64,000 nt of DNA. Source: Staphylococcus pragensis (GTDB taxonomy: Bacteria; Bacillota; Bacilli; Staphylococcales; Staphylococcaceae). A model generated the notes under the pieces. It saw nothing but the letters and a program-made list of their open reading frames with translations, did no database searches and was not told the origin of the DNA. Both the position numbers and the translations under genes were made by a program. This document shows, one piece after another, positions 9,798-21,863 of the stretch; position 1 is the first letter of the stretch; each line of letters starts with the position of its first letter. The DNA is taken from contig NZ_SRPJ01000002.1 of the NCBI RefSeq assembly GCF_004785665.1, positions 310,001 through 374,000 on the forward strand, in the 5' to 3' direction.

Positions 9798-10661
9798 TTA
9801 TTTTAAGTTACCTAAGATCACTGCAGCAACAATGATTAATACGATACCTGACCAAATACCAATCATTTGGCGTTTATCTTTTCTCTCACCTAATAGGAAT
9901 ATACCACCAAGTGTAGAAACAATAACAAGTAATTGTGATAATGAGAAACTTGTAGCAACACCGACTTTAGGTTGTGAATAGAACATAAACAGGTTACCAA
10001 CAGCCCACACTATACCAGGGATAAGGTTTAATGCAGTTGATTTGATATTTGTTTCGTGTTTCATAGATAGTAAGAAACCACCAATAGCCATACCGATTGA
10101 TTGGAAGAATAAAGCGTCCGTACCACTGACACCAAAGATATCACCAATAACTACATAACCGACATAGCCAATTGTAGAAATGATTAATATCATCATCGCT
10201 TTTTTAAATTCAGGGTCATTCGATTTTCTTTCATTCTTAGCTTTTAATGAGGTTAGGGCGATACCAGTAACAAGTAATACCATAGCGATAAGTCCCATAG
10301 TTACTTGCGTGCCTGTACTCCATTCTCCTAAGAAAATGGCACTAAATAATGTTGTACCTACTAATTGCATTCCTGTTGAAATAGGCATCGTTTTAGATAC
10401 ACCAATGAGTTGTACAGAACGTAACTGGTTACCTTGACCAAATGCCCAAAGTGCACCAGAAATTAAACCAACAATAATAACAGTGATGTTATTAAATTCA
10501 GCTTTACCGCATAGTAGTAATATAATCCCAACGATTAAAGTACCTAGCGTAGTACCACGAATTTGGTTGTAAGGTCCGCCGCCTACGAACACATTGATTA
10601 AGACAACGCTCCCCCAAAATAACGCTGGTAATAATGCGATTAAGAAATCAATAAATTGCAT
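9798..10661 (-). CDS. glcU: Glucose uptake protein GlcU (DMT/GRP family)
   Basis: A 287-residue protein of ten predicted helices, beginning [20 protein letters not shown]. The [24 protein letters not shown] region is typical of the glucose/ribose porter family. Non-PTS sugar uptake driven by ion motive force is the known role of GlcU. It is the first gene of a two-gene operon with gdh. Both strands have open frames here, but the hydrophobic minus-strand frame with paired gdh is clearly the gene. Confidence 0.87.
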   Translation of the reverse strand: MQFIDFLIALLPALFWGSVVLINVFVGGGPYNQIRGTTLGTLIVGIILLLCGKAEFNNITVIIVGLISGALWAFGQGNQLRSVQLIGVSKTMPISTGMQLVGTTLFSAIFLGEWSTGTQVTMGLIAMVLLVTGIALTSLKAKNERKSNDPEFKKAMMILIISTIGYVGYVVIGDIFGVSGTDALFFQSIGMAIGGFLLSMKHETNIKSTALNLIPGIVWAVGNLFMFYSQPKVGVATSFSLSQLLVIVSTLGGIFLLGERKDKRQMIGIWSGIVLIIVAAVILGNLK

Positions 10662-10791
10662 TATTGACTCACTCTCCTTATGTATTTATTACAGTGTTCC
10701 TTTCTTATAACACTTGAAATTAGTGTATCTGAAATTATATTATGTGAGAATTGAATTGCTCACGAATATCCAAATTTTTTGAAAATAAAAA

Positions 10792-10829
10792 ATGCCTACG
10801 ATTTCGAATTTTTGAAAATCGTAGGCATA
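10792..10829. terminator. Hairpin upstream of glcU; likely terminator of the GNAT gene
   Basis: ATGCCTACGATTT and AAATCGTAGGCAT form a long perfect stem. The minus strand continues into an A/T-rich run, consistent with ending the leftward GNAT transcript. Confidence 0.7.
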
Positions 10830-10846
10830 TTATATTCAGTTTATTC

Positions 10847-11716
10847 TTAATGAGCGTTTGAAGAGAGATATTTGTATTTCTTGTATTCAGTGTCTATTTT
10901 AAAACCCAATTCATTAAAGCGTTCAACTAATGTAGCATTTTTACTGCGAATTTTAAAATATACTTTTTCTAAATCATAATGGTTAAATGCATAATCAATA
11001 GCGAAGGATAATAGATCAAAGGCAATCCCCATTAAACGATAATCTGTGTGCGAACTAAAATAACGAATTTCAGCGACTGAAGTTTGAGGAGACACTTGTA
11101 AATATAAGTAACCTTTTAATAATCCTTCACTTACAAATAAGAATAAATGATTATTCTCATCAAGGGAATTTATAATTTCTTGACCTGATAGTACGTTATG
11201 TTTAAAAGTTTGTTGATGTAATTTAGTAAAAGCGCGTTGAAAACCTGGCTGATATTCAATAATATTTTGGAGGTGATTAGAACGTTGTATAGGTGACGCT
11301 ACATTGAGATAGTAATCGGTAAAATTGTAACTGGCATCTATATTTTTCATTAAAGGCTTGGAAGTTTGAATACATTCATTATATGAAAAGTTAAATACCG
11401 CCTCAGTATCTTGAGAATCACGAAGTGCATTAAACAATGATTGATAGTCATTTTGACTAAAGGACACTTCAGAGTTTACGAATGGTCCCACTACTTTAAA
11501 TTTATGCTTTTCATATTCAATAGCAGTTATCATGGCATAAGTAGTATCATTTTCACTTAATGAGAATATACTAGGAGATGTAAGAGACTGTTCCAATAAA
11601 GCTTTCATTTCAACTTGATCTGTAGGTAATTTGTATACATAAGAGGCGAATTCGGTTGACGATGTTTCTAAAAAAGACAGAACTTGGTTTAAATCGCTTA
11701 ATTTAATGATATCCAT
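10847..11716 (-). CDS. GNAT-family N-acetyltransferase
   Basis: A 289-residue protein; the C-terminal third carries GNAT features (VAEIRYFSSHTDYRLMGIAFDLLSFAI, then KVYFKIRSKNATLVERFNELGF). The N-terminal half is unique and may be a degenerate second acetyltransferase fold. The acceptor is unknown. It is divergent from topB with a short shared upstream region. Confidence 0.75.
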   Translation of the reverse strand: MDIIKLSDLNQVLSFLETSSTEFASYVYKLPTDQVEMKALLEQSLTSPSIFSLSENDTTYAMITAIEYEKHKFKVVGPFVNSEVSFSQNDYQSLFNALRDSQDTEAVFNFSYNECIQTSKPLMKNIDASYNFTDYYLNVASPIQRSNHLQNIIEYQPGFQRAFTKLHQQTFKHNVLSGQEIINSLDENNHLFLFVSEGLLKGYLYLQVSPQTSVAEIRYFSSHTDYRLMGIAFDLLSFAIDYAFNHYDLEKVYFKIRSKNATLVERFNELGFKIDTEYKKYKYLSSNAH

Positions 11717-11867
11717 AGCGTACCTCCATTTCGGTCTGATTTTCTAAATTAATTATAAATTTATTTACATTTAAATGAAAGTTATGTCTATTGTTTTACA
11801 TGTTACAATGAGAGACATATGAATGAAATTTGTCTATAACCAATTGTTATATTGAAAGGAAAGTTTT

Positions 11868-14003
11868 ATGAAATCACTTATCTTAGCAGAAAAGCCCTCA
11901 GTAGCACGTGATATTGCCGAGGCTTTAAATATAAGCGGAAAACGTAATGGCTTTATTGAAAATGAGCGTTACATTGTGACTTGTGCATTAGGGCATCTTG
12001 TGACCAATGCGCAACCAGAACATTACGATAAAGCGTATAAAGAATGGAAACTTGAAGATTTACCTATTATTCCAAAACATATGCAAACAATTGTTATTGG
12101 AAAGACGAGTAAGCAATTTAAAACAGTTAAATCCCTCATTTTAAAAAATGAAGTAAAAGACATCATTATTGCGACAGACGCTGGTCGAGAAGGAGAACTA
12201 GTAGCACGTCTTATATTGGACAAAGTAAGAAATAAAAAACCGATTAAACGTTTATGGATTAGTTCGGTGACTAAAAAGGCGATTCAACAAGGCTTCAAAC
12301 ATTTAAAAGATGGTAGAGCCTACAATGATTTATACCGTGCTGCGTTAGCACGTAGTGAAGCGGATTGGATTGTGGGTATCAACGCGACACGCGCGTTAAC
12401 TACGAAATATGATGCTCAATTATCATTAGGTAGAGTACAAACACCAACGATTCAACTTGTGCAATCTCGTCAACAAGACATTAATCATTTCAAACCACAG
12501 AAATATTATACATTGGGTGTACAAGTTAATGGTGTTACTTTCCAATTAAAAACAGACAAGCGAATAGGAAATAAAGACGACATTGAAATGATTGCTGAAA
12601 AGGTTAAACATGCTCAAGGACGCATTGATTATGTAGAGTCTAAAGTGAAGAAAAGTTATCCTAGACCACTTTATAGTTTAACTGATTTACAACAAGAAGC
12701 CTATCAACGATATAAAATGGGTCCTAAAGAGACGTTAAACACTATTCAAAATTTATATGAACGTCATAAAATATTAACGTATCCACGTACAGATTCTAAC
12801 TATTTATCTGAAGACATGGCTGACACTATTAAGGAACGTTTACAAGCATTATTAGCTACTGACTATAAAGAGAATATCCGTCCGTTAATTAATAAATCGT
12901 ATTCATCTAAAATGCGTATCTTTAACAATCAGAAAGTATCGGATCACCATGCTATTATTCCAACAGAAGTCCGTCCAAATATGCAAAGCTTGAGTAATAG
13001 AGAAGAGAAAATTTATTTAATGGTAGCCGAAAGATTTTTAGAATCATTGATGATGCCACATGAATACGAAGCGGTTAAAGTCACTTTAAACGTAAACAAT
13101 GATACGTTTGAGTTTAATGACAAGGTGACTCGTCAATTAGGATTTAAAGCACTTAGAAAAGATTCAGATCATCAAGTACAAGAACTTCATTTTCAAAAAG
13201 GGGAAACGTATAAAATTCAAAGCACTAAAGTGAATGAACGTGAAACGACACCTCCAGAGTACTTTAATGAAGGTACATTACTTAAAGCGATGGAGAATCC
13301 TCAAAACTATATTCAGTTAAATAATAAAAAACATGCCAATACGCTTAAGCAAACTGGTGGTATTGGGACTGTGGCGACTCGAGCGGACATTATTGAAAAA
13401 CTGTTTAATATCAATGCGATTGAATCAAGAGATGGCAAAATTAAAGTCACTTCAAAAGGTAAACAAATATTAGAGCTAGCACCTCAAGAACTAACTTCAC
13501 CATTACTAACGGCTGAATGGGAAGAGAAGTTATTGATGATTGAAAAGGGAAAATATAACGCCCAACAATTTATCAATGAAATGAAAGGTTTCACGAAAGA
13601 TATCGTCAATAAAATTAAAAATAGTGAACAAAAATATAAGCATGATAACTTAACGACGACAGAATGCCCAACATGTGGGAAATTCATGATAAAAGTAAAA
13701 ACGAAAAATGGTCAGATGCTTGTCTGTCAAGATCCGTCATGTAATACGAAGAAGAATGTACAACATAAAACCAATGCGCGGTGTCCAAACTGTAAAAAGA
13801 AAATGACATTATTCGGTAGAGGGAAAGATGCGGTCTATCGTTGTGTCTGTGGTCATACAGAGACGCAAGCGCATATGGATCAACGATTAAAAAATAAATC
13901 AAACGGCAAAGTTTCTAAAAAAGATATGAAGAAGTATATGAACAAAGAGGAAACAATCGATAATAATCCGTTTAAAGATGCACTGAAAAATTTAAAACTT
14001 TAG
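11868..14003 (+). CDS. topB: DNA topoisomerase III
   Basis: A 711-residue type IA topoisomerase. The Toprim domain shows [10 protein letters not shown] (8-17) and DAGREGE (104-110); the catalytic tyrosine is Tyr305 in [10 protein letters not shown]. The C-terminus has two Cys-rich zinc modules (ECPTCGKF near 600 and ARCPNCKKK near 640). The enzyme relaxes and decatenates DNA in the cytoplasm. It has an AAAGGAAAG site ahead of the ATG, is monocistronic and is followed by a terminator. Confidence 0.95.
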   Translation: MKSLILAEKPSVARDIAEALNISGKRNGFIENERYIVTCALGHLVTNAQPEHYDKAYKEWKLEDLPIIPKHMQTIVIGKTSKQFKTVKSLILKNEVKDIIIATDAGREGELVARLILDKVRNKKPIKRLWISSVTKKAIQQGFKHLKDGRAYNDLYRAALARSEADWIVGINATRALTTKYDAQLSLGRVQTPTIQLVQSRQQDINHFKPQKYYTLGVQVNGVTFQLKTDKRIGNKDDIEMIAEKVKHAQGRIDYVESKVKKSYPRPLYSLTDLQQEAYQRYKMGPKETLNTIQNLYERHKILTYPRTDSNYLSEDMADTIKERLQALLATDYKENIRPLINKSYSSKMRIFNNQKVSDHHAIIPTEVRPNMQSLSNREEKIYLMVAERFLESLMMPHEYEAVKVTLNVNNDTFEFNDKVTRQLGFKALRKDSDHQVQELHFQKGETYKIQSTKVNERETTPPEYFNEGTLLKAMENPQNYIQLNNKKHANTLKQTGGIGTVATRADIIEKLFNINAIESRDGKIKVTSKGKQILELAPQELTSPLLTAEWEEKLLMIEKGKYNAQQFINEMKGFTKDIVNKIKNSEQKYKHDNLTTTECPTCGKFMIKVKTKNGQMLVCQDPSCNTKKNVQHKTNARCPNCKKKMTLFGRGKDAVYRCVCGHTETQAHMDQRLKNKSNGKVSKKDMKKYMNKEETIDNNPFKDALKNLKL

Positions 14004-14010
14004 ATAAAAT

Positions 14011-14050
14011 CGAACTTAAAGCGTTATCTTTTGATAAAAGTTCGTTTTTA
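14011..14050 (+). terminator. Terminator after topB
   Basis: CGAACTT and AAGTTCG form a stem followed by a five-T run. Confidence 0.65.
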
Positions 14051-14115
14051 GTATTGTATTTTTCGAAAAGTAATATTAAAATATTAAAGTATTTCAAAAA
14101 AAGGAGTTTAAAGCC

Positions 14116-15450
14116 GTGAAAAAATACTTCCAATTCGACAAGTATGGTACTAACTACAAGAAAGAAATCATCGGTGGTATCACAACTTTCTTATCAATGG
14201 CATATATCTTAGCCGTTAACCCACAAGTTCTAAGTTTAGCTGGAGTAAAAGGCGTTTCTGCGGATATGAGAATGGATCAAGGCGCAATTTTTGTGGCGAC
14301 AGCATTAGCCGCTTTCGTTGGTTCATTATTCATGGGTCTTATTGCTAGATATCCAATTGCTTTAGCACCAGGTATGGGACTTAACGCATTCTTCGCCTTT
14401 ACTGTTGTTTTAACAATGGGCATTCCTTGGCAAATTGGTTTAACTGGTGTGCTCTGTTCAGGAATATTCTTCGCTATCCTAACTGCTACTGGGTGGCGAG
14501 AGACAATTATTAATGCGATTCCTTATCAGATGAAAATGGCTGTCTCAGCAGGTATCGGGTTATTTATTACATTTGTAGGTTTACAAAGTGCTGGAATTAT
14601 TGTGAAAAATGATTCTACATTAGTAACACTTGGACATTTAACTAAAGGACCAGTATTATTAGCAATCTTTGGTATCGTTGTAACAATTATTCTTTATGCT
14701 AAAAAAGTACCTGGTTCAATCTTCATTGGTATGATTATTACTGCAGTTACAGGTATGTTAACTGGTTTAATTCACCCACCATCAGGAGTGGTAGGGAAGA
14801 TTCCAAGTATTACACCAACATTTGGTGCTGCATTTGAAGCATTCAAAGATCCAAGCCAATTATTTACGATTCAATTTTTAATCGTTATCTTAACATTCTT
14901 CTTTATTGATTTCTTTGATACTGCAGGAACACTAGTTGCCGTTGCAACACAAGCAGGAATGATGAAAGATAACAAATTACCAAGAGCAGGTAGAGCGTTA
15001 TTTGCCGATTCATTAGCAACGATTGTAGGGGCTATCTTCGGTACAACAACTACTACATCATATATTGAATCAACTTCAGGTGTGGCTGTAGGCGCACGTA
15101 CTGGCTTTGCGAGTGTAGTTACAGGTTTCTGTTTCTTATTAGCTTTATTCTTTAGTCCATTAATTGAAGTGGTTACAAGTGCTGTAACTACGCCAGCATT
15201 AGTAGTAGTTGGTATTTTAATGGCTGCTAACTTTGCAGAAATTAATTGGAAAAAATTTGAAGTAGCTGTACCAGCATTTATCACAATCATTATGATGCCA
15301 TTATCGTATTCAATTGCGACTGGTATTGCATGTGGATTCGTATTTTATCCTATTACAATGTTAATTACTAAAAAACATAAAGAAGTACATCCGATTATGT
15401 ATGTATTAATGGTACTATTCATTTTATACTTTGTATTTGTACACGGTTAA
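14116..15450 (+). CDS. pbuG: NCS2-type guanine/hypoxanthine permease
   Basis: A 444-residue protein with about 12-13 helices. It has the family segments FMGLIARYPIALAPGMGLNAFF and FFIDFFDTAGTLVAVATQAG of the AzgA/PbuG purine permease branch. It would import guanine or hypoxanthine with protons. GTG start with AAAGGAG. The 112-base upstream region is taken up mostly by the topB terminator and I see no purine riboswitch fold there. Confidence 0.88.
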   Translation: MKKYFQFDKYGTNYKKEIIGGITTFLSMAYILAVNPQVLSLAGVKGVSADMRMDQGAIFVATALAAFVGSLFMGLIARYPIALAPGMGLNAFFAFTVVLTMGIPWQIGLTGVLCSGIFFAILTATGWRETIINAIPYQMKMAVSAGIGLFITFVGLQSAGIIVKNDSTLVTLGHLTKGPVLLAIFGIVVTIILYAKKVPGSIFIGMIITAVTGMLTGLIHPPSGVVGKIPSITPTFGAAFEAFKDPSQLFTIQFLIVILTFFFIDFFDTAGTLVAVATQAGMMKDNKLPRAGRALFADSLATIVGAIFGTTTTTSYIESTSGVAVGARTGFASVVTGFCFLLALFFSPLIEVVTSAVTTPALVVVGILMAANFAEINWKKFEVAVPAFITIIMMPLSYSIATGIACGFVFYPITMLITKKHKEVHPIMYVLMVLFILYFVFVHG

Positions 15451-15454
15451 AATT

Positions 15455-15494
15455 AAAGACGAGGTAGCCTTGAAAGAAGGCTACCTCGTCTTTT
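15455..15494. terminator. Bidirectional terminator after pbuG
   Basis: AAAGACGAGGTAGCCTT pairs with AAGGCTACCTCGTCTTTT; A and T runs flank both sides, serving the convergent genes. Confidence 0.88.
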
Positions 15495-15510
15495 ATCTAT
15501 TATTTAAACA

Positions 15511-15906
15511 TTATCTATGACGTTCATCTCTGTTTTTATGTTGAGTATAGATTACGCGAGCGTCTTTATTAGGAAGATAAGTTGGTGCGCTTAAAACGAT
15601 AAATACGAAAAATACCATTAAAAAGAAGAGCACCCAGTGTGTAAACATACCGACTACAGGGATAAACGCAATAAAAGAACCAATTATACCTATTAAAGGA
15701 ATAAGTGCCATTGGCTTAATAGCGTTCTGAGAATCAACTAGTAAAACAATTCCTACTATTAAATATAAGAAAGCATTCAGTAAGAGAGGATGCCAGCCAA
15801 AACTTAAAATGACACTGCCTCCTAAAAATGGAATGCCGTAGAAAAATTCACATGCTAATAAAAAGATACTTAAAATCGCTAATGTTACTTTAACACTGCT
15901 TTTCAT
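15511..15906 (-). CDS. Membrane protein, unknown function
   Basis: A 131-residue protein with about four hydrophobic segments and a basic, polar C-terminal tail (YTQHKNRDERHR) likely in the cytoplasm. A GGAGGTG site precedes the start on the minus strand. No family recognised. It is convergent with the purine permease and divergent from the ribosomal cluster. Confidence 0.65.
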   Translation of the reverse strand: MKSSVKVTLAILSIFLLACEFFYGIPFLGGSVILSFGWHPLLLNAFLYLIVGIVLLVDSQNAIKPMALIPLIGIIGSFIAFIPVVGMFTHWVLFFLMVFFVFIVLSAPTYLPNKDARVIYTQHKNRDERHR

Positions 15907-16138
15907 TCATTATTCACCTCCATATGATTCATGAGTACGAAAGAAACTAAATAATTTAAATACTAAAAACTTTCATTAAAGTATTAAATTGCTTTCATCT
16001 CATTACTTTATATACCTATTATAATGAAATTTAGAAAAAAGGGAAAAAATTTACCCAAAATGGTTGAACTACATAAACATTTCCAGTACAATACTAAAGT
16101 ATGTGTTAGACAAGAACATAAAAAGTTACAGAAAAACC

Positions 16139-16167
16139 TTGATTTATCAATGTTTTTCATGTATCAT
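16139..16167 (+). promoter_or_regulatory. rpsJ: Promoter of the S10 ribosomal operon
   Basis: TTGATT and TATCAT separated by 17 bp. The 397-base gap between the membrane protein gene and rpsJ thus holds this promoter and an untranslated leader of about 130 bases, which contains a GC-rich hairpin-forming part (CACACCCGG with GTTGTGTG near 16214-16245). No leader peptide is seen. Confidence 0.65.
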
Positions 16168-16246
16168 ATCTAATGTTGGACTTGAAGAAAGCGATGAAGC
16201 GAAAGGTTACTGACACACCCGGCCGCTTTGCCATGGCGTTGTGTGA

Positions 16247-16612
<366 letters not shown>

Positions 16613-16640
16613 TAGATAAATTTTAGGAGGTGGACTTTCG

Positions 16641-17303
16641 ATGACCAAAGGAATCTTAGGAAGAAAAATTGGGATGACTCAAGTATTCGGAGAAAACGGT
16701 GAATTAATCCCAGTTACAGTAGTAGAGGCAAGCCAAAACGTAGTATTACAAAAGAAAACTGAAGAAGTTGATGGTTATAACGCTATCCAAGTAGGTTTTG
16801 AAGACAAAAAAGCATATAAAAAAGATGCTAAATCAAATAAATATGCTAACAAACCAGCTGAAGGTCACGCTAAAAAAGCAGGCACAGCACCTAAGCGCTT
16901 CATTCGTGAATTCAGAAACGTTAACGTTGATGAATACGAAGTAGGTCAAGAAGTCACAGTTGATACTTTTGAAGCTGGAGACATCATTGATGTAACAGGT
17001 ACTTCAAAAGGTAAAGGTTTCCAAGGTGCAATTAAACGTCATGGCCAAGCACGTGGACCAATGGCTCACGGTTCTCATTTCCACAGAGCGCCAGGTTCAG
17101 TAGGTATGGCTTCAGATGCTTCAAGAGTATTCAAAGGCCAAAAAATGCCTGGACGTATGGGTGGTAACACAGTTACAGTTCAAAACTTAGAAGTAGTTCA
17201 AGTTGACACTGATAACAACGTTATTTTAGTAAAAGGTAATGTACCTGGACCTAAAAAAGGTTTCTTAGAAATCCAAACTTCAATTAAAAAAGGTAATAAA
17301 TAA
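16641..17303 (+). CDS. rplC: Ribosomal protein uL3
   Basis: A 220-residue full-length L3 ([16 protein letters not shown]), containing the conserved central [13 protein letters not shown] loop that reaches toward the peptidyl transferase centre. It lies 28 bases after rpsJ with a TTAGGAGG site, in normal S10-operon order. Mutations in this loop are known to alter pleuromutilin and linezolid susceptibility; nothing unusual is visible here. Confidence 0.98.
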   Translation: MTKGILGRKIGMTQVFGENGELIPVTVVEASQNVVLQKKTEEVDGYNAIQVGFEDKKAYKKDAKSNKYANKPAEGHAKKAGTAPKRFIREFRNVNVDEYEVGQEVTVDTFEAGDIIDVTGTSKGKGFQGAIKRHGQARGPMAHGSHFHRAPGSVGMASDASRVFKGQKMPGRMGGNTVTVQNLEVVQVDTDNNVILVKGNVPGPKKGFLEIQTSIKKGNK

Positions 17304-17329
17304 TAAGTAGCGAAAGGAGGAAAAGCATA

Positions 17330-17953
17330 ATGGCTAATTATGATGTATTAAAAGTAGACGGATCTAAATCAGGTTCAGTTGAATTAAGCGATTCAGTATT
17401 CGCTATTGAACCAAACAACAGTGTTCTTTTCGAAGCAATTAATTTACAACGTGCTTCATTACGCCAAGGAACTCACGCAGTTAAAAATCGCTCAGCAGTT
17501 CGCGGCGGTGGACGTAAACCTTGGAGACAAAAAGGTACAGGACGTGCGCGTCAAGGTACTATTCGTGCTCCACAATGGCGCGGTGGTGGTATCGTATTCG
17601 GACCAACTCCAAGAAGTTACGCATACAAAATGCCTAAGAAAATGCGTCGTTTAGCATTACGTTCAGCATTATCATTCAAAGTTCAAGAAAACAGCTTTAC
17701 AATCGTTGATACTTTTGGTTTTGATGCTCCAAAAACAAAAGAATTCAAAAATGTATTAACTACACTTGAACAACCTAAAAAAGTTTTAGTTGTTACTGAA
17801 AATGATGACGTAAATGTTGAATTATCTGCACGTAACATCCCTGGTGTACAAGTAAGCACTGCACAAGGTTTAAACGTATTAGATATTACTAGCGCTGATA
17901 GTGTTATTATCACTGAATCAGCTGCTAAAAAAGTTGAGGAGGTGCTCGGATAA
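17330..17953 (+). CDS. rplD: Ribosomal protein uL4
   Basis: A 207-residue full-length L4. The long exit-tunnel loop is intact ([20 protein letters not shown] region, near residues 64-85). The stop codon overlaps the rplW start by one base (TAATG), indicating coupled translation. In enterobacteria L4 represses its operon; I see no such leader here. Confidence 0.98.
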   Translation: MANYDVLKVDGSKSGSVELSDSVFAIEPNNSVLFEAINLQRASLRQGTHAVKNRSAVRGGGRKPWRQKGTGRARQGTIRAPQWRGGGIVFGPTPRSYAYKMPKKMRRLALRSALSFKVQENSFTIVDTFGFDAPKTKEFKNVLTTLEQPKKVLVVTENDDVNVELSARNIPGVQVSTAQGLNVLDITSADSVIITESAAKKVEEVLG

Positions 17954-18228
17954 TGGAAGCAAGAGATGTTCTTAAGCGCCCCGTAATCACTGAAAAATCT
18001 TCTGAAGCTATGGCTGAAGATAAATATACTTTTGACGTAGATACTCGTGCTAATAAAACACAAGTTAAAATTGCAGTTGAAGAAATTTTCGACGTAAAAG
18101 TTGAAAGTGTTAACATCATCAACTACAAACCTAAGAAAAAACGTATGGGCCGTTACCAAGGCTATACAAATAAAAGAAGAAAAGCGATTGTTAAACTAAA
18201 AGAAGGTTCAATCGATTTATTCAACTAA
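17953..18228 (+). CDS. rplW: Ribosomal protein uL23
   Basis: A 91-residue full-length L23 ([20 protein letters not shown]). It lies at the tunnel exit and is the docking site of trigger factor and SRP. Starts one base inside the rplD stop codon with GAGGAGGTG upstream. Two minus-strand frames overlap it and are shadows. Confidence 0.97.
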   Translation: MEARDVLKRPVITEKSSEAMAEDKYTFDVDTRANKTQVKIAVEEIFDVKVESVNIINYKPKKKRMGRYQGYTNKRRKAIVKLKEGSIDLFN

Positions 18229-18267
18229 AAAATAAAATAAATGTTACCATTAAGGAGGTAAGCGACA

Positions 18268-19101
18268 ATGGCTCTTAAAAAATATAAGCCAATAACAAAT
18301 GGTCGTCGTAATATGACTAGCTTAGATTTCGCAGAAATTACGAAATCAACACCTGAAAAGTCATTATTACAACCGCTACCGAAAAGAGCGGGCCGTAACA
18401 ACCAAGGTAAATTGACTGTTCGCCATCATGGTGGAGGACACAAACGTCAATACCGTGTTATCGATTTTAAACGTAATAAAGATGGAATCACTGCAAAAGT
18501 TGATTCAATTCAATATGATCCAAACCGTTCAGCAAACATTGCATTATTAGTATATGCAGATGGTGAAAAACGTTACATCATCGCTCCTAAAGGATTACAA
18601 GTAGGCCAAACAGTTGAAAGTGGTGAAAATGCAGATATCAAAGTTGGTAATGCATTACCATTACAAAACATTCCAGTTGGTACTGTAATTCACAATATCG
18701 AATTAAAACCTGGTAAAGGTGGACAACTTGCTCGTTCAGCAGGTGCAAGTTCACAAGTACTTGGTAAAGAAGGTAAATACGTATTAATCAGATTACGCTC
18801 TGGTGAAGTTCGTATGATTTTATCAACATGCCGTGCTACAATCGGTCAAGTTGGTAACTTACAACATGAATTAGTTAACGTTGGTAAAGCCGGACGTTCA
18901 AGATGGAAAGGTATCCGTCCTACAGTTCGTGGTTCTGTAATGAACCCTAACGATCACCCACACGGTGGTGGTGAAGGTCGTGCTCCTATCGGTAGACCAT
19001 CTCCAATGTCACCATGGGGTAAACCAACGCTTGGTAAGAAAACTCGTCGTGGTAAAAAATCATCAGACAAACTTATCGTTCGTGGACGTAAGAAAAAATA
19101 A
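18268..19101 (+). CDS. rplB: Ribosomal protein uL2
   Basis: A 277-residue full-length L2 beginning [17 protein letters not shown]. The conserved C-terminal [18 protein letters not shown] contains the essential His residue near the peptidyl transferase centre. Preceded by TAAGGAGG. A stable hairpin separates it from rpsS. Confidence 0.98.
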   Translation: MALKKYKPITNGRRNMTSLDFAEITKSTPEKSLLQPLPKRAGRNNQGKLTVRHHGGGHKRQYRVIDFKRNKDGITAKVDSIQYDPNRSANIALLVYADGEKRYIIAPKGLQVGQTVESGENADIKVGNALPLQNIPVGTVIHNIELKPGKGGQLARSAGASSQVLGKEGKYVLIRLRSGEVRMILSTCRATIGQVGNLQHELVNVGKAGRSRWKGIRPTVRGSVMNPNDHPHGGGEGRAPIGRPSPMSPWGKPTLGKKTRRGKKSSDKLIVRGRKKK

Positions 19102-19116
19102 TAACAACTTATTTGG

Positions 19117-19144
19117 GTGTGCGGCGTAACAGCTGCACGCACAC
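19117..19144 (+). promoter_or_regulatory. Hairpin between rplB and rpsS
   Basis: GTGTGCG and CGCACAC pair, with more pairing inside. There is no T tract, so it is not a simple terminator. It may be an RNA processing or stability element in the operon mRNA. Confidence 0.5.
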
Positions 19145-19165
19145 AATAAGAAGGGAGGCGCCCAA

Positions 19166-19444
19166 ATGGCTCGTAGTATTAAAAAAGGACCTTTCGTCGA
19201 TGATCATTTAATGAAAAAAGTAGAAGCTCAAGACGGAAGTGAAAAGAAACAAGTAATCAAAACATGGTCACGTCGTTCTACAATTTTCCCAAATTTCATC
19301 GGTCATACTTTTGCAGTATACGATGGTCGTAAACATGTACCTGTATATGTAACTGAGGATATGGTAGGTCACAAATTAGGTGAATTTGCTCCAACTCGTA
19401 CATTCAAAGGACATGCTGCAGACGATAAAAAAACTAGAAGATAA
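19166..19444 (+). CDS. rpsS: Ribosomal protein uS19
   Basis: A 92-residue full-length S19 ([19 protein letters not shown]) with the conserved [11 protein letters not shown] tail. It is part of the 30S head contacting the A-site finger. GGGAGGCG ribosome site; normal S10-operon position between L2 and L22. Confidence 0.98.
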   Translation: MARSIKKGPFVDDHLMKKVEAQDGSEKKQVIKTWSRRSTIFPNFIGHTFAVYDGRKHVPVYVTEDMVGHKLGEFAPTRTFKGHAADDKKTRR

Positions 19445-19471
19445 TAAATAGAAGTAGAGGAGGAAATCCTA

Positions 19472-19825
19472 ATGGAAGCAAAAGCGGTTGCTAGAACAAT
19501 CAGAATCGCACCTCGTAAAGTAAGATTAGTTCTTGACTTAATTAGAGGAAAAAGCGCTGGAGAAGCTATTGCAATTTTAAAATTAACTAACAAAGCTTCA
19601 TCACCAGTAATCGAAAAAGTATTAATGTCCGCTTTAGCAAATGCTGAACACAACTATGATATGAACACTGATGAGTTAGTTGTTAAAGAAGCATATGCAA
19701 ATGAAGGACCAACTTTAAAACGTTTCCGTCCACGTGCACAAGGTCGTGCAAGTGCAATCAACAAACGTACAAGCCACATTACAATCGTCGTAAGTGACGG
19801 TAAAGAAGAAGCTAAAGAAGCTTAA
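19472..19825 (+). CDS. rplV: Ribosomal protein uL22
   Basis: A 117-residue full-length L22. The beta-hairpin that lines the exit tunnel is intact ([19 protein letters not shown], near 83-101). Insertions in this loop are known to give macrolide resistance; none is seen. Site GAGGAGG upstream. Confidence 0.98.
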   Translation: MEAKAVARTIRIAPRKVRLVLDLIRGKSAGEAIAILKLTNKASSPVIEKVLMSALANAEHNYDMNTDELVVKEAYANEGPTLKRFRPRAQGRASAINKRTSHITIVVSDGKEEAKEA

Positions 19826-19848
19826 TAATTATTTAAGGAGGGAATACT

Positions 19849-20502
19849 GTGGGTCAAAAAATTAATCCTATCGGACTTCGTGTCGGAGTCATCCGTGACT
19901 GGGAAGCTAAATGGTATGCTGAAAAAGACTTCGCTTCACTTTTACACGAAGATTTAAGAATCCGTAAATTTATTGATAACGAATTAAAAGAAGCATCAGT
20001 TTCTCACGTTGAAATCGAACGTGCTGCTAACCGTATTAACATTGCTATCCACACTGGTAAACCAGGTATGGTAATTGGTAAAGGCGGTTCTGAAATTGAA
20101 AAACTTCGTAACAAATTAAACACATTAACTGATAAAAAAGTACACATCAACGTTATCGAAATCAAAAAAGTTGATATCGATGCTCGTTTAGTTGCTGAGA
20201 ACATCGCACGTCAATTAGAAAACCGTGCTTCATTCCGTCGTGTACAAAAACAAGCTATTTCAAGAGCTATGAAACTTGGTGCTAAAGGTATCAAAACTCA
20301 AGTATCAGGTCGTTTAGGCGGAGCTGACATCGCTCGTGCTGAACAATATTCAGAAGGAACTGTTCCACTTCATACTTTACGTGCTGACATTGATTATGCA
20401 CACGCTGAAGCTGACACTACTTACGGTAAATTAGGTGTCAAAGTATGGATCTATCGTGGTGAAGTTCTTCCTACTAAGAATACTAGTGAAGGAGGAAAAT
20501 AA
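19849..20502 (+). CDS. rpsC: Ribosomal protein uS3
   Basis: A 217-residue full-length S3 with GTG start. It contains the KH-type motif [12 protein letters not shown] in the N-terminal half, used in mRNA entry. Preceded by AAGGAGGG and followed two bases later by rplP, so translation is probably coupled. Confidence 0.98.
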   Translation: MGQKINPIGLRVGVIRDWEAKWYAEKDFASLLHEDLRIRKFIDNELKEASVSHVEIERAANRINIAIHTGKPGMVIGKGGSEIEKLRNKLNTLTDKKVHINVIEIKKVDIDARLVAENIARQLENRASFRRVQKQAISRAMKLGAKGIKTQVSGRLGGADIARAEQYSEGTVPLHTLRADIDYAHAEADTTYGKLGVKVWIYRGEVLPTKNTSEGGK

Positions 20503-20504
20503 TA

Positions 20505-20939
20505 ATGTTACTACCAAAACGTGTTAAATATCGTCGTCAACATCGTCCAAAAACAACTGGTCGTTCAAAAGGCGGTAACTTTGTAACATTTGGTGAGTTT
20601 GGTTTACAAGCAACTACAACGTCTTGGATCACTTCTCGTCAAATCGAATCTGCTCGTATTGCTATGACACGTTACATGAAACGTGGCGGGAAAGTTTGGA
20701 TCAAAATCTTCCCTCATACACCATATACTAAAAAACCTTTAGAAGTACGTATGGGTGCCGGTAAAGGTGCTGTTGAAGGCTGGATCGCAGTTGTGAAACC
20801 AGGTAGAATTTTATTTGAAGTTGCGGGTGTATCTGAAGAAGTAGCTCGTGAAGCATTACGTTTAGCAAGTCACAAACTTCCTGTAAAAACTAAGTTTGTA
20901 AAACGTGAAGAATTGGGTGGTGAAACAAATGAAAGCTAA
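20505..20939 (+). CDS. rplP: Ribosomal protein uL16
   Basis: A 144-residue full-length L16 ([20 protein letters not shown]) with the conserved Arg-rich [17 protein letters not shown] region. It binds near the A-site tRNA elbow. Its 3' end overlaps the rpmC start by 11 bases, giving coupled translation. Confidence 0.98.
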   Translation: MLLPKRVKYRRQHRPKTTGRSKGGNFVTFGEFGLQATTTSWITSRQIESARIAMTRYMKRGGKVWIKIFPHTPYTKKPLEVRMGAGKGAVEGWIAVVKPGRILFEVAGVSEEVAREALRLASHKLPVKTKFVKREELGGETNES

Positions 20940-21138
20940 GGAAATTAGAGACTTAACCACTTCAGAAATCGAAGAACAAATCAAATCTTCAAAAGAAGAG
21001 CTTTTTAACCTACGCTTTCAGTTAGCTACAGGTCAATTAGAGGAAACTGCACGTATTCGTACAGTTAGAAAAACGATTGCACGTCTAAAAACTGTTGCTC
21101 GTGAAAGAGAAATCGAACAAAGTAAAGCTAATCAATAA
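20929..21138 (+). CDS. rpmC: Ribosomal protein uL29
   Basis: A 69-residue L29 starting [18 protein letters not shown] chose ATG 20929 over an upstream in-frame ATG at 20905 because it gives the family length and has a GGGTGG site. It sits at the tunnel exit next to L23 and overlaps the end of rplP. Confidence 0.97.
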
Positions 21139-21164
21139 TTTATATGAAAGAGGAGGTTACAAAA

Positions 21165-21428
21165 GTGAGTGAAAGAAACGATCGTAAAGTTTATGTAGGT
21201 AAAGTTGTTTCAGATAAAATGGACAAAACTATTACTGTACTTGTTGAAACTTACAAAACACACAAATTATACGGCAAACGAGTAAAATACTCTAAAAAAT
21301 ATAAAACTCATGATGAAAACAACTCAGCTAAATTAGGGGACATTGTTAAAATTCAAGAAACTCGTCCTTTATCAGCATCTAAACGTTTCCGTTTAGTAGA
21401 AATTGTTGAAGAATCAGTAATTATTTAA
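21165..21428 (+). CDS. rpsQ: Ribosomal protein uS17
   Basis: An 87-residue S17 with GTG start ([20 protein letters not shown]). The GTG is supported by AGAGGAGG eight to ten bases upstream; the longer in-frame ATG at 21144 would include the ribosome site in its coding part. It binds 16S rRNA early in assembly. Confidence 0.97.
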   Translation: MSERNDRKVYVGKVVSDKMDKTITVLVETYKTHKLYGKRVKYSKKYKTHDENNSAKLGDIVKIQETRPLSASKRFRLVEIVEESVII

Positions 21429-21456
21429 TACAAGATTAGAGATAAGGGAGGTTTAA

Positions 21457-21828
<372 letters not shown>

Positions 21829-21863
21829 TATATAAAAACCAAATCATTTAAGGAGGTGCCCAC

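Noticed and set aside
14004..14115. Purine riboswitch ahead of the permease gene
   Set aside because: The space is short and taken up by the topB terminator; no three-way junction with conserved loops seen.
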